This document shows, piece by piece, positions 10,417 to 21,285 of a stretch of 32,493 bases of DNA. Position numbers and translations under genes: made by a program. How positions within the stretch are numbered: position 1 is the stretch's first letter; each line of letters opens with the position of its first letter. The stretch comes from Schoenoplectus triqueter (Eukaryota; Streptophyta; Magnoliopsida; Poales; Cyperaceae). The stretch covers positions 1 through 32,493 of the forward strand of contig CAXKVV010000228.1 in assembly GCA_964058805.1 (NCBI GenBank), in the 5' to 3' direction. The notes beneath the pieces are model-generated. The model did not search any database. It saw nothing but the letters and a program-made list of their open reading frames with translations, and was not told the DNA's origin.

Positions 10417-13400
10417 ATCCTTGTACAAATCCCTCACTTTATACCGAGAGAGATAATAAGAAGTATGTTTCATGTCCCTGTAAAAAATGTCATAACTTTT
10501 ACAGTCATCCGGAGGAAACTGTTAGGCTGCATCTGTATCAACAAGGTTTCTGTGATAATTATTATCAATGGACACATCACGGAGAGCCGTGTTCCAATCC
10601 TCCAACAGCAGCGAATCGGGAGACCGATCGGATGGATGAGATGCTTGTAAATGCTGCGGGTCCTGATTTCTGTTGGGATGCTCGATACGAAGAAGAGGCA
10701 CCTAGGGGAAAGGCAAAGGATTTCTTCGACATGCTGATAAAATCTGAGGAGCCTTTATGGGAAATTGATTCAGGTTCAACCAAAATTCAATGTGAAAGAT
10801 ACAACGTCTTATCTGCCGTTACAAAATGTCTAGATTTAAAATCCAAACACAACATGAGTCAGAGTTGCTTTGATGGAATGATGGCTCTAATTAAAGGCAT
10901 GCTTCCGGAAAAGGAAAATTTACCGGAAAATTTTTACCAATCAAAGAAAATGGTGAAGGCACTTGGTATGGCATACGAAACAATAGATGTCTGCGAGAAA
11001 TTTTGCATGTTGTATCACAAGGAACACAAATATAAGACGGAGTGTGATGTTTGCCACGAATCAAGGTATGAACAATCCAACACCAGTGCAAAGCCTAGGG
11101 CGAAAAAGGTCCTTCGCTATTTACCAATCACAGAGAGATTGCAACGATTGTATATGACGAAAGAGACTGCAAACCATATGAGGTGGCATGATGAAGGTCC
11201 TTGAGAAAATCCCGACATGATGGTGCACCCTGCTGATAGTGATGCTTGGCTGGAATTTGATAAGTTACATGAAGATTTCACCGAAGAGGTTTGTATAACA
11301 TTGTTTAGATTCTTATTATTTGTCGCTGATGTATATTATAATAGGAATGCATTTGCTGTAGGTACGTAATGTTAGACTAGGGCTGTCTACTGACGGATTT
11401 CAGCCATACAGCTCAAATGCAGCGTCTTATTCGTGTTGGCCGGTATTTTTGTTCCCTTATAATCTTCCTCCTGGTCTTCTAATGAAAGAAGATACAATCT
11501 TTCTTGCCCTGTTTCTTCCTGGACCGACCCATCCCGGCCGAGATATCGACGTACTTTTAGAACCCTTGGTTGATGAGCTGAAAATGTTGTGGGTGGATGG
11601 AGTTGAAACATACGATGTGTCAAGGAAGCAACATTTCATCATGAAGGCATCGCTAATGTGGACAGTAAGCGGTTTTCCAGCCTACGAGATGCTAAGCGGG
11701 TGGGGTACACATGGAAGGATGGCATGTCCTTACTGCATGAGTAAAATAAAATCCTTTCGCCTCTTCAATGGAATGAAACCAACGTGGTTTGGTTGTCATA
11801 GGTGTTTTCTAGATCAAAGTGATGAACTTCGCCAAGATGTGAACAATTTCCTAAAGGGTGAGGTCGATAATGATCCGCGACCTCCAATGTTGACGGGGGA
11901 GGAAGTGTTGGAGGAATTAAACAAACTAGAACCGATCAAATGGGGAAAAACAACAAAATTAGACCAAATTGAGGGATATGGACAAACCCACCATTGGCAA
12001 AAAAAAAGCATATTTTTTAGTTTACCATATTGGTCAAAGAATTTGCTGCGTCATAATATTGACTTGATGCATTTGGAGAAAAATTTTGCTGAAAATTTGA
12101 TTTACATGCTCCTTGACGTACCTAACAAAACCAAGGATAATGTCAAGTCTAGAGCAGACTTAAAACTTTATTGCAATCGACCCTCATTACACCTAACAGA
12201 GGATAATCATAAGCCCAAGGCTCCGTACGCCCTAGCTCTCTCCGAAAAGCGTCAGGTCATGAGGTGGCTTAAGGACCTTGTTAGGTTTCCGGATGGGTAT
12301 GCATCTAATTGGTCGAGATGTGTCAACCTGACGAATTGCACACTAAGTGGACTTAAAAGCCATGATTTTCACGTATTCATAGAGCGTCTTCTTCCGGTTG
12401 CATTTCGAGATTTCGTTCCCAATTCAATATGGGATCTTTTATGCAGTATTTCAAAGTTTTTTAGAGAAATATGTGCAAAGGAGCTTGACCCGAACCGTGT
12501 GGATCAGCTTGAAAAAGAAATTATAAAAACGATATGCAAGCTCGAAATGGAATTTCCACCGAGTTTCTTCGATTCTATGGAACATTTAGTCATACATGTT
12601 GCACGTGAGGCGAGGATAGGAGGGCCGGTGGGTCCCCGATGGATGTACGCATGTGAAAGGTATACTTTTCTATTAGGTCTTAATAGGATCATATCATCAT
12701 CATATCATCAAAATTAAAGTGAAGTTATTACTTGCAGAAAGAACAAATATACAAAACTAAAGGTGAAGAACAAAGCACGAGTCGAGGCTTCAATTGTCGA
12801 GGCAACTCTCATCCGAGAAATATCTACGTATTGCTCATCTTATTTTGTCGAGCAACCAAGCAAGGGAAACCGTAAAAAAGAGGGAACAAAACCTTCAAGA
12901 AAAAAATTGTCAATATTTGAGGTGCATGGCCACTCGATAGGTCGGAGAAACCGAAGAACTCTTGATGCTAAAGAATTTACTGCCGCACACAACTTTGTCC
13001 TTTTTAATTGCCCTGAGATTCAGCCGTATTTAGAGTGAGTTCTTCATTAGACCATATCTTACTCTTTTGTAAATTAGGGTTACTCAATTAGGACAAACTC
13101 TTGCTACTGTTGTTATGCTGGTTGGAAATAACTCCATTATATGATTGTTGATGTAATATGCAGGGAGTTCGATACATTTAAGATCGACTCTGGACAAGTC
13201 ACATCTAGTAATCCTTTACAAAAACTTCGTGACAGTGATTTTGCTGATTGGTTGCGAAAGAGGGTATTGGTTGATCATGATCGCACGATTGATGCTGACA
13301 TTCGCAATCTTGCATTGAAGCCAGATAAACAAGTAATTTGCTATGGTGGATATGAAATAAATGGTTTCAAATTCCACACTAAGACGTACGGTCAAGATAG

Positions 13401-13941
13401 ATCAACAGTAAATAGTGGCGTCTGTATTAAAGGACAATCGGGCGATAATGAGGCACAACAAGACTACTACGGGGTTCTCCAAGAAGTGGTTGAGTTAAAT
13501 TATGAAGGAGGTAATAAGGTGCTTCTTTTCAAATGTGATTGGTTTGACATAATAAATGGTGTTAAGAATGACGAAGAACGTGGCATTGTTGAGGTTAAGC
13601 ATGCTTCTCGGCTTCGCTACTACGATCCATTTGTGTTGGCAGTGCAAACAATACAGGTGTATTATCTGCCATATGCGTCGACTAGGGGAGATAGAAAAAA
13701 TTGGTGGGTGGCCATGAAAACACAGAAGAAAGGAAAGTTAGTTCTTGGAGACGGTGAAGAAGTTTTTCAAGAGGAACAAACACTTCACCCCAACAATCAA
13801 TCTGTCAATCCAATTAATCTATTGTCAACAACATCTACTGAGATAGAAGAAATAGAAAGCGACAACACTGATAGACTCTTAATCAATGAGTCAAACTTAG
13901 AAGAAGAAGATGATGATGATCCATATGCTCGCGACACATAA
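10417..13941 (+). pseudogene. TNP2-type CACTA transposase, one premature stop
   Basis: The catalytic transposase of the element, which cuts and joins transposon ends in the nucleus. Exons by eye: about 10417-11288, 11362-12659, 12738-13034, 13164-13941, joined by GT-AG introns of 73, 78 and 129 nt with matching phases. Domains in order: transposase-associated domain with CPCKKCHN and the end THHGEP (about 10470-10585); TNP2/Transposase_21 core with HPADSDAW, LSTDGF, WMYACERK-type and NIDLMHLEKN motifs; DUF4218 (GGPVGPRWMYACER, 12618-12659, continuing in exon 3 with VKNKARVEASI); DUF4216 in exon 4 (YYGVLQEVVEL, FKCDWFD). The C-terminus is acidic (EEEDDDDPYARDT). Lesions: TGA at 11202-11204 between DEGP and ENPDMMVHPAD, and no ATG in frame before the CPC motif (an in-frame TAG lies near 10411). 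An upstream first exon could exist unseen. Confidence 0.85.
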
Positions 13942-14469
13942 TATGATACAGGTAGTTTCATAAAAAAAAGACTCCTTGATTATTTCAACTTTCTGTTAAA
14001 TGGTATTAATTTGTCTAATTGACATTATGGTTTTGTCAATAAATTGGATCAATTTAACCATCCATTCAATTGTGTTGACCAATTATCAATTGATGAATTT
14101 TTTTCACCCAATAATGTATACTTGCCTTAAGTCACGGTTTGAATAAATAATATTATTTGCATTTTTATTTCTGGTGGCACCATAGGGAGGTGGGGTATGT
14201 TACTGGGCTTCAATATGGAGGTCATTGCTTAGCAATGAAAATGACAATCCTTAATTTTAAAATTTAACCATCTGTTTTCTTCAACTCCTTTGAATTTATC
14301 TTGTAATTTTAAATGATCCATGGACAATTAATTAATATTGTTAGACTTCTTTTGTCAATCATGTGGTGTGGGATGTACTGTGAAAAATTTCATATATAAT
14401 TTGAATTATAATTGGAATGGTAAAACAAATATCAACTATTCAAATGAGAGAAAATATCAGAAAAAGATA
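13942..14469. other. 3' flank of the TNP2 gene
   Basis: AT-rich, non-coding, between the transposase stop and the right subterminal repeats. Presumed 3' UTR and terminator; no feature can be placed exactly. Confidence 0.5.
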
Positions 14470-14764
14470 AATAACATTTCTGTGCAAAAATCCACGGAAA
14501 AGATATAAACATTTCACAGAAATGTTGAGAGTACAGATATATAATACTTTATACAATTTCCGTCGGATCTGAGATAGGTATTTCCGTAAAAGCGCAAAAT
14601 CTGGAGATTTCCTTCCAAGCGTTGACAATATTTGCCTCGAATGATAAAAACTTATTTCCATTAATACTTATTACCGTGAACGTGCGAGGCAAATAATCAA
14701 CGGAAACCCTATCTTTTGGCATTTCCATCGAACCCAAAATATCCCAGGGAAAATATAGGGACAT
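14470..14764. repeat. right subterminal repeat region of the CACTA element
   Basis: The same motif family as on the left, both orientations: CATTTCTGTGC (14475), CCACGGAAAA (14491), TTTCACAGAAATG (14511), TTTCCGT (14559, 14581), CAACGGAAACC (14698), CCCAGGGAAAAT (14743). The last copies run into the terminal repeat. Confidence 0.7.
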
Positions 14765-14797
14765 TCCACAGAAATATCAACAATTCTAGTAGTGATG
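14765..14797 (-). repeat. right CACTA terminus with target duplication
   Basis: Inverse of the left terminus (14781-14794 identical to 3923-3936), followed by the ATG duplication at 14795-14797. Confidence 0.95.
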
Positions 14798-15450
14798 TAC
14801 ATTGACTCAGGAGGGTCAGTTGACTCCCTCTCAATTTTGAAAATTAGTAATTTTCGATTAAAGTTCTATGAATCTGATTTTTCTTGGATTGTCTAATTAA
14901 TTTTTATTTAGAAAACAATATTTAATGCCATGAACAATGACATAATTATGTAAAAGTTCTAAAATATGAAGTCGGTAAAGAAAAATTTTCTTTATTAGCA
15001 TGATTATTTATTATTTTGAGTTAATTTTTTAAATTTTTATTATATTAAAGATATTATTTTGATAAATTTTTATTAGGTAAAAATGTATGTTAAATTGTTA
15101 ATTTTTTATTTAGTATCTAATTAGTTAATGAGTTTGAATCCAATAAGTTATTACATCCAATTATTGACCCTCAATTAAAATCTTGCATCCACCCCTAATT
15201 TTGATTTGAAAATTACGAACATAAAGAAGGCTAAGATAATTGAATTTTAATTGTATATAATGTAATATCAATCATCAGCTTTTTATTGTCACATATTGTT
15301 GCAAAGCTGAACAATGAAATGATCAGATGTTTCAACAGAGCCAAGAACATATAGTTTGTATTACCATTCCATCTTCTTAAAGACAAATTGTATTTAGTAA
15401 GAAATCTATTTCTCCTAGTAATTCAAAGAAATAATTTATTTTTAAAGGCA
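14798..15450. other. AT-rich non-coding stretch
   Basis: Nothing recognisable between the CACTA element and the first TA microsatellite of the foldback array. Confidence 0.5.
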
Positions 15451-15473
15451 TATATATATATATATATATAGAG

Positions 15474-15877
15474 AGAGTGAGGCTATGGTGCTTCGCGAAG
15501 CACAAAACCTCCCGTGCTTCGCGTCCGTATCTCGAATTTGAAAGTTCATACGCTCGATCCAAACCGTTGAACATGATCTTCATATTGAAATATCTTTGGA
15601 GATCAAATTTTATATTTTTTTGAATTTTTTTGCTATTTTTTAAATGAGTATAAAATTTGCTGATCTAACGATTTCTGCACCATCCAAAACTAGCGATTTT
15701 GTACCCATCTAAAAAATAGCAAAAAAATTCAAAAATATATAAATTTTGATCTCCAAAGATAGTTCAATATGAAGATCATGTTCAACGGTTTGGATCGGGC
15801 GTGTGAACTTTCAAATTCGAGATACGGACGCGAAGCACGGGAGGTTTTGTGCTTCGCGAAGCACCATAGCCTCACTC

Positions 15878-15878
<1 letters not shown>
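15474..15878 (+). mobile_element. foldback MITE A (405 bp)
   Basis: Begins AGAGTGAGGCTATGGTGC and ends with its exact inverse. The first 70 bp or so of the two arms are identical. A loop of about 30 bp lies near 15661-15700. It differs from the inverse of unit E at only three positions. Confidence 0.9.
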
Positions 15879-15915
<37 letters not shown>

Positions 15916-15920
15916 AAGAT

Positions 15921-16295
15921 AGAGTGGAGCTATGGTGTTTCGTGAAGTATCAAACTTTTCGTGTTTTGCGTCTGTATTTTAAATTTGAGAGTCCAAATGG
16001 CCGATCCAAATCGTTGAACATGATCTTCTTATTGAAATATCTTTAGAGATCAATTCTTATATTTCTTTTAATTTTTTTACTATTTTTTGTACGGGTACAA
16101 AAGTTTACTGATCTAACTATTTTTGTACCATCCAATACTAGTGAATTTCCACCCATCTAAAAAATTCAAAAAATATAAAATTTGATTCAAATATATTTTA
16201 ATATAAAGATCATGTTCAAAGGTTTGGATCGGCCGTTTGAACTTTCAAATTTAAGATATGGACACGAAATACGGAAAATTTTGTGCTTCACAAAA
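15921..16295 (+). mobile_element. foldback MITE B (older copy, right end shortened)
   Basis: Begins AGAGTGGAGCTATGGTG, has the same arm order (GGATCGGCCGTTTGAAC in the right arm), and ends at TTTTGTGCTTCACAAAA without the last 20 bp or so. A GA run precedes it. Confidence 0.75.
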
Positions 16296-16324
16296 TATAT
16301 ATATAAACACATATATACATACAG

Positions 16325-16697
16325 AGACATTGTGTGATTTGCGCTCTATTTTTAATTTCAAGTCAGAAATGATCGATCCGAACCGTTTAATCTAATCTTC
16401 ATATCAAAATCTATTACAAAACTAAATTTTATATATTTTTAAATTTTTTTGTTATTTTTTCTGGTGAGAAGAAAATGACTTGATCTGAGAATTCTGGTTC
16501 ATCCAAAAATGACGGTTTTCCTCCTATCAAAAAAATAGCAAATGAATTCAAAAAATATAAAATTTGATTTACTAATAGATTTTAATATGGAGATTAGATT
16601 GAGCAATTTGGATCAATCATTTCTGACTTAAAATTAATAATAGAGCGCAAAACACACAATACTCTTGTGCTTTATAAAGTACCATAGCCTAATTCTA
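16325..16697 (+). mobile_element. foldback MITE C (older copy, left end shortened)
   Basis: The right end keeps TAAAGTACCATAGCCTAATT, while the left arm starts inside the repeat at ATTGTGTGATTTGCGCTC. Both arms carry the same sequence around CAGAAATGATCGATCCGAAC. Confidence 0.7.
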
Positions 16698-16713
16698 TAC
16701 ATACATATATATA

Positions 16714-17119
16714 GAGGTGTACTAATGTGCTTTATAAAACACAAAATACTTCATACTTCATACTTATATCTCATATTTAAAAAATGAAATGAACGATCCA
16801 AATCATTAAATATGATCTTCATATCAAAATCTCCGTGGTGATCAAATTTTATATTTTTTGGAATTTTTCGCCATTTTTTAAAAGGATAGAAAATCGTTGA
16901 TATTGAATGGTTCAAATGACGTCAGATCAATGAATTTTGTAGCCCTTCAAAAAAATAGTAAAAAAATTCCAAAAAAATATATAAAATTTGATCACCAAGG
17001 AGATTTTGATATGAAGATCATATTTAATGATTTAGATCGTCCATTTGAATTTTGAAACATGAGATATAAACGTGAAGTATGAAGTATTTTGGGATTTATA
17101 AAGCACATTAGCACACCTC
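16714..17119 (+). mobile_element. foldback MITE D (406 bp)
   Basis: Ends are GAGGTGTACTAATGTGCTTT and the inverse of GAGGTGTGCTAATGTGCTTT. The arms share GATCTTCATATCAAAATCTC. It represents a different subfamily end from A and E. Confidence 0.8.
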
Positions 17120-17150
17120 CATACCTCCATATATATATATATATATATAT

Positions 17151-17555
17151 AGAGTGAGGCTATGGTGCTTCGCGAAGCACAAAACCTCCCGTGCTTCGCG
17201 TCCGTATCTCGAATTTGAAAGTTCATACGCCCGATCCAAACCGTTGAACATGATCTTCATATTGAACTATCTTTGGAGATCAAAATTTATATTTTTTTGA
17301 ATTTTTTTGCTATTTTTTAGATGGGTACAAAATCGCTAGTTTTGGATGGTGCAGAAATCGTTAGATCAGCAAATTTTATACTCATTTAAAAAATAGCAAA
17401 AAAATTCAAAAAAATATAAAATTTGATCTCCCAAGATATTTCAATATGAAGATCATGTTCAACGGTTTGGATCGAGCGTATGAACTTTCAAATTCGAGAT
17501 ACGGACGCGAAGCACGGGAGGTTTTGTGCTTCGCGAAGCACCATAGCCTCACTCT
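17151..17555 (-). mobile_element. foldback MITE E (405 bp), inverted twin of A
   Basis: Reverse complement of unit A with three substitutions in 405 bp (hand alignment) and no length change. Orientation is defined by the asymmetric loop (CATCCAAAACTAGCGATTTT in A). Confidence 0.9.
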
Positions 17556-17574
17556 ATATATATATATATATATA

Positions 17575-17980
17575 TTGGGGCTATTGTGCTTTGCGAAGCA
17601 CATAATCTCTTGTGCTTTGCGTTCGTATCTCAAATTGAAAAGTTCAAATGGCCGATCTAAACCGTTAAACATGATCTTCATATCAAAATATCTTTGGAGA
17701 TAAAATTTTATATATATTTTTTTAATTTTTTTTACTATTTTTTAGATGGGTACAAAGTTTACTGATCTAACGATTTCAGCACCATCCAATACTAGTGTTT
17801 TTTTTACCCATTTAAAAAGTAGCAAAATTTTTCAAAAAAAATATAAAATATGATTTTCAAAGATATATCATTATGAAGATAATGTTCAACAGTTTGAATC
17901 GGCCGTTTGGACTTTTAAATTGGAGATATGGACGCGAAGTCCTGAAGGTTTTGTACTTCGTGAAACACCGTAGCCTCTCT
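17575..17980 (+). mobile_element. foldback MITE F
   Basis: Starts TTGGGGCTATTGTGCTTTGC and ends in the inverse of AGGCTACGGTGTTTCACGAA. The loop carries CACCATCCAATACTAGTG, as in B. Confidence 0.8.
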
Positions 17981-17982
17981 CT

Positions 17983-18034
<52 letters not shown>

Positions 18035-18038
<4 letters not shown>

Positions 18039-18413
18039 GGGCTATGATACTATGATAGCACATATTATCTCCGTGCTATGGATCATTTCTTCATTTTCAA
18101 AGTCTAAATGGTCGATCCGAACTGCTCAAAATAATTTCCATATGAAAATCTAGTTGGGGCCAAATTTTATATTTTTAAATTCTTTTACTATATTTTTTTT
18201 ACATAGATAAAAAATCACTTATTTTGAATGGTTTATAATAATTTAATCAAGTGATTTTTAAACTATCTTAAAAAATATAAAATTTGATTTTTAACAATAT
18301 TTTTATATGTAAATCATTTTAAATAGTTTGGATCGACTATTTAAGCTTTGAGAACAAAAAAATGATCCATAACACAGAAACAATCTGTACTATGCATAGC
18401 ACCATATTTCAAC
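18035..18413 (+). mobile_element. foldback MITE G (divergent)
   Basis: Left end AGTTGGGCTATGATACTATG, right end inverse of AGTTGAAATATGGTGCTATG. Both arms have CTATGGATCATTT. It abuts the 3' end of the LINE remnant and follows a long TA tract (17986-18034). Confidence 0.75.
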
Positions 18414-18420
18414 TCTCTCT

Positions 18421-20300
18421 TTTCTGTATTAAATCATAAGACAAATTATCTCAATATATTCTATCCACAAGTGAGTGAACAGTGAATTCGACATTGGACT
18501 GGACCATGTCAAAATTATTTGATCTTCTATTGATGGTTCTAAAGTGAAATGCATCAACTCAGGTTGCACTTTATTCCATTCATCGAAATAAAGACCTACT
18601 ATGATTCTTTGAAAGCTCAATTACAAACTAATATCCCTATAAGTCTCTGGTAAATAGTTTTTTTTTGTTTTGAGCAATAAAAGATTTAAATGGTGTCCAC
18701 TAGCAAATGTATTCTCTCCTAACCTTCTATCTTCCCGAAAGAGACTAAAGTTCCATTACCAATTTTCCAACTAATCAATGGAATAATTGATTTATTTCTA
18801 GTTATCCATTTCCAAAAATGACATAATTAATGCATCTAAATTAGGTTCCTATATTGTGTTGGATAATATTTTCCAACATCCTTCAATTTTTGCATCTTTA
18901 AATCTCAATAATAATTTAGGAAGTGCTTTAATTATTCATTACATCACACTACAACATAAAGGTTAATTGGCAATGATTGTTGACCACGTTTTACAACGGT
19001 TCTTGAACCAATTAAAGGGGTGCTAGGAAAAATCATTGTCAAATATATTGGCAAATCACATGCATTTAGAATTATTTTCTTAAATGATCTTTAGCAACGG
19101 TTTTATGTCAAAATTATTGTTAAAGGGATATTTAACAATGATTTGGGTTGAAAATTATTATTAAATGTCTCTTTAATAACTGTTCTGATACAGAACCGTT
19201 GCTAAAGGTCTTAAAAAAATTCAAATTTTATATTCTTTAACTAAGAACAAACAATAGGTAATAATACGAAAAGAAGACTGATAGAGTATAAGAACAATAA
19301 TATGTTATATTGTTCATTCATTTAAAATCAATATGAAGAAAATATAATTATTCGTGCAATGAAAAAAATATTTTCTCAATGATACATATATCCCTTATGT
19401 TATACTATAAGAATCTATATAATTTTTAGGAAAAAAACTAAAAAAAATAGAAGTCAAAACTTTAAATGTGTTTTTGAGCTTCAAAATGAGATTTTTGACC
19501 CTGAAAATGGCTGCAGCAGCATAAACCATTAACCCTATAAATTTCATTATAAATTTTTCATGGTCACAAATTAGAATTTCAACTTTTATTTATTCTATCT
19601 CTCATCTTTCTCTCTATTTGTCTCTCATCTATCTTTTATATATGAAACCGATGATAAAGGAGATGGTAATCCATGGGATTTCATTTTTAAAATTTTGATT
19701 TTTGGATCATTAGATTTTGATGAACGAACGGTTAGATTAAAAAATATAGCAATCCGTGGGAGCAAATATCATTGATGGAAATCGTCCTTGTTAGAGACAA
19801 AAAGCATAACACTAATTTAACAACGGTCTTGGACTGGAACCATTGTTAAAATAGAGTATACCATGTCTGTCAGAGCCACTTTTTAAAATGATCTTTAACA
19901 ATGGTTTCTGAAGGAATCGTTGTTAAATTGGAGCACAATTGAAAAAAAATATTAATAATGATTCCTTGAAAGAACCATTGCTAAATGGTGTATTTAACAA
20001 TGATTCTTTGAAGGAAGCATTGCTAAATGAATGTGTTATTTTTTGGTGTTCTGGGACTCTATTTTAATAATATTTTTTTTATTAAAAATCATTGCTAATT
20101 TTTTTAATATTTCAATAATGTCATTGACTCATTTTTAATAAAAAAATAATGTATAATTGTTGTTAAATAGATGTTGTCTTAAAATTATTTTTGTTATAGT
20201 ATAAATATCAATAACACCAAGTTCCTCGATTTTTGCTCTTGCAAACTACTTGCCAAGATACCGCTGCTATATAGAAATATAGAAATTAAAGATATTCCTA
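18421..20300 (-). pseudogene. LINE (L1-type) ORF2 remnant, copy A, split by a CACTA element
   Basis: The C-terminal part of a LINE reverse-transcriptase protein, coding strand minus, in two pieces: 20300-20202 and 18946-18421. In conceptual order it shows ELGVIDI (next to the insertion), LPKLLLRFKDAKIEGCWKI, then ISWKIGNGTLVSF and, after a one-base frameshift, REDRRLGENTFASG. The last two correspond to the plant LINE signature W-IGNG-V-FW-D-WLG. A final open stretch (18620-18429) follows. Stops and frameshifts make it a dead copy. The upstream RT and endonuclease parts are absent. Confidence 0.75.
18947..20201. mobile_element. non-autonomous CACTA element, 1.25 kb
   Basis: The left end CACTACAACATAAAGG and the right end, inverse of TACTATAACAAAAAT, match at 8 of the first 10 bases. 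The terminal C has become T at the right. The flanks are TCA (18944-18946) and TAA (20202-20204), a 3-bp duplication with one change. Copies of AACAATGGTT/AACCATTGTT and TTGCTAAA-type motifs occur in both orientations, as in the CACTACAACA family widespread in plants. No coding region. The empty target is preserved in LINE copy B (20379-20416). Confidence 0.8.
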
Positions 20301-20301
20301 T

Positions 20302-20465
20302 ACTTGTGTTGAAATTATTTTCCAATATCCTGCGACTTCTACATTTTTAAATTTCAGTAACAATTTAGCCAGAAAGTCTTTATTCATTAAATCAATATCA
20401 ATAACACCAAGTCCTCCTTGATTATTTTCCCTTACAACCTATTTTGCTCAAGTGTTTATCAATTA
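20302..20465 (-). pseudogene. LINE remnant, copy B (empty-site copy)
   Basis: Parallel to copy A. The minus strand reads GGLGVIDIDLMNKDFLAKLL followed by LKFKNVEVAGYWKIIS, the conserved stretch before the zf-RVT region of plant LINE ORF2. It lacks the CACTA insertion, so TTAAATCAATATCAATAACA shows the uninterrupted site. It is broken upstream by stops at the expected Trp and next positions. Confidence 0.75.
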
Positions 20466-20545
20466 GGGAATATCTATTTAAAAATAAACAAAAATTAGTT
20501 GTGAAAATGCGTACATAAAATAAAATACAAAGAGCATATAGAATT

Positions 20546-20918
20546 AGATTATTGTGAAAGCGTCTACATTTTGATCGATATGTAGATAATTCTCAATTTA
20601 TAATTCTCAATAAATTCTTCATGTAAAATTCCCGTTGGATGCAAGAATTATATTTTTAGAGTTTTATTCTAGATATTTGTTTTAGATATTTAAAAAATAA
20701 TATATAAACATTCAATACTTTATTATTATTTAGTTGATGTTTTAAAAATTCAAAATAAATATATAGAGAACTCTAAAACTAGAAAAATTTTGTATCTCAT
20801 AAGATTTTTATATGTAGAATTTATTGAGAATTATGAATTAAAATTTTAAAGATGATAAAGTATATTTTTTTGGTGTATTTCCATATTAATCGAAATACAA
20901 ACATTTTCATAATAACTC
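20546..20918. mobile_element. foldback MITE J, second family
   Basis: Left arm AGATTATTGTGAAAGCGTCT, right arm inverse of GAGTTATTATGAAAATGTTT. The arms share AATTCTCAATAAATTCTTCATG, read inverted and diverged on the right side, and the centre is TTATTATTATTTAGTTGA. Related to K and L at the right end of the window. Confidence 0.7.
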
Positions 20919-21280
20919 ATCTCCAGAATATATATATTTTTTAATATCATCCAAGTAAAATAATGTTTCATGGATTTTCCACAAACTAAATTTACTACGA
21001 GTACTACTTTTTAAGACGAGCAATTAAACTAATCTTGACAACAAATTTTCAATAACTGATGGATGATTGATGTAAATATGTAATGAAAAAGAGTTTAAAC
21101 TTTAAAAATGCATAGATTGCTGATAGGTATACTATTTTTTTTGTAAATAAGGTTTCTAATAATTTGACATTCATTACTTTTCAAATGTCTCTCGGAATTG
21201 CTGACCGATACTATTACTTTCCATAAAGTAGATGTCCTTTTAACGAAATGAACATAAGAAAAATATGAATTCTAGTTCCA
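20919..21280. other. AT-rich non-coding stretch
   Basis: Nothing recognisable between foldback J and the outer LTR element. Confidence 0.5.
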
Positions 21281-21285
21281 GTTTA

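Larger units (their letters stand above)
3923..14794. mobile_element. complete CACTA (En/Spm) DNA transposon, 10.9 kb
   Basis: Both ends read CACTACTAGAATTG in inverted orientation (3923-3936 and 14781-14794, 14 of 14 identical), and similarity continues to about 30 bp. ATG flanks both sides (3920-3922 and 14795-14797), the 3-bp target duplication typical of CACTA. Inside are subterminal TTTCTGTGG/CCACGGAAA-type motifs, a minus-strand Transposase_24-like gene and a plus-strand TNP2 transposase gene, divergently arranged around a 2.4-kb spacer. This is a full autonomous-type structure. The only clear lesions seen are one premature stop and a missing start in the TNP2 gene, so it is either a young copy or dependent on a partner for TNP2. 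Confidence 0.95.
15451..18416. mobile_element. array of seven foldback MITEs, mostly separated by TA microsatellites
   Basis: Seven related units (called A to G here) of 373-406 bp stand side by side. TA tracts lie at 15451-15470, 15879-15896 (then GA), about 16294-16304, 16702-16713, 17129-17150, 17556-17574 and 17986-18034. Each unit is a long palindrome: the left arm (GCTATGGTGCTTCGCGAAGC in A) is repeated inverted at the right end, and arms of about 180 bp meet at a short loop. They encode nothing. The nearest known counterpart is the microsatellite-targeting Micron family of rice, compared by design only. Confidence 0.85.

Noticed and set aside
17446..18055. Overlapping frames with Tyr-Ile repeats on both strands
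   Set aside because: They are translations of TA microsatellites and foldback arms; both strands are open only because the DNA is palindromic.
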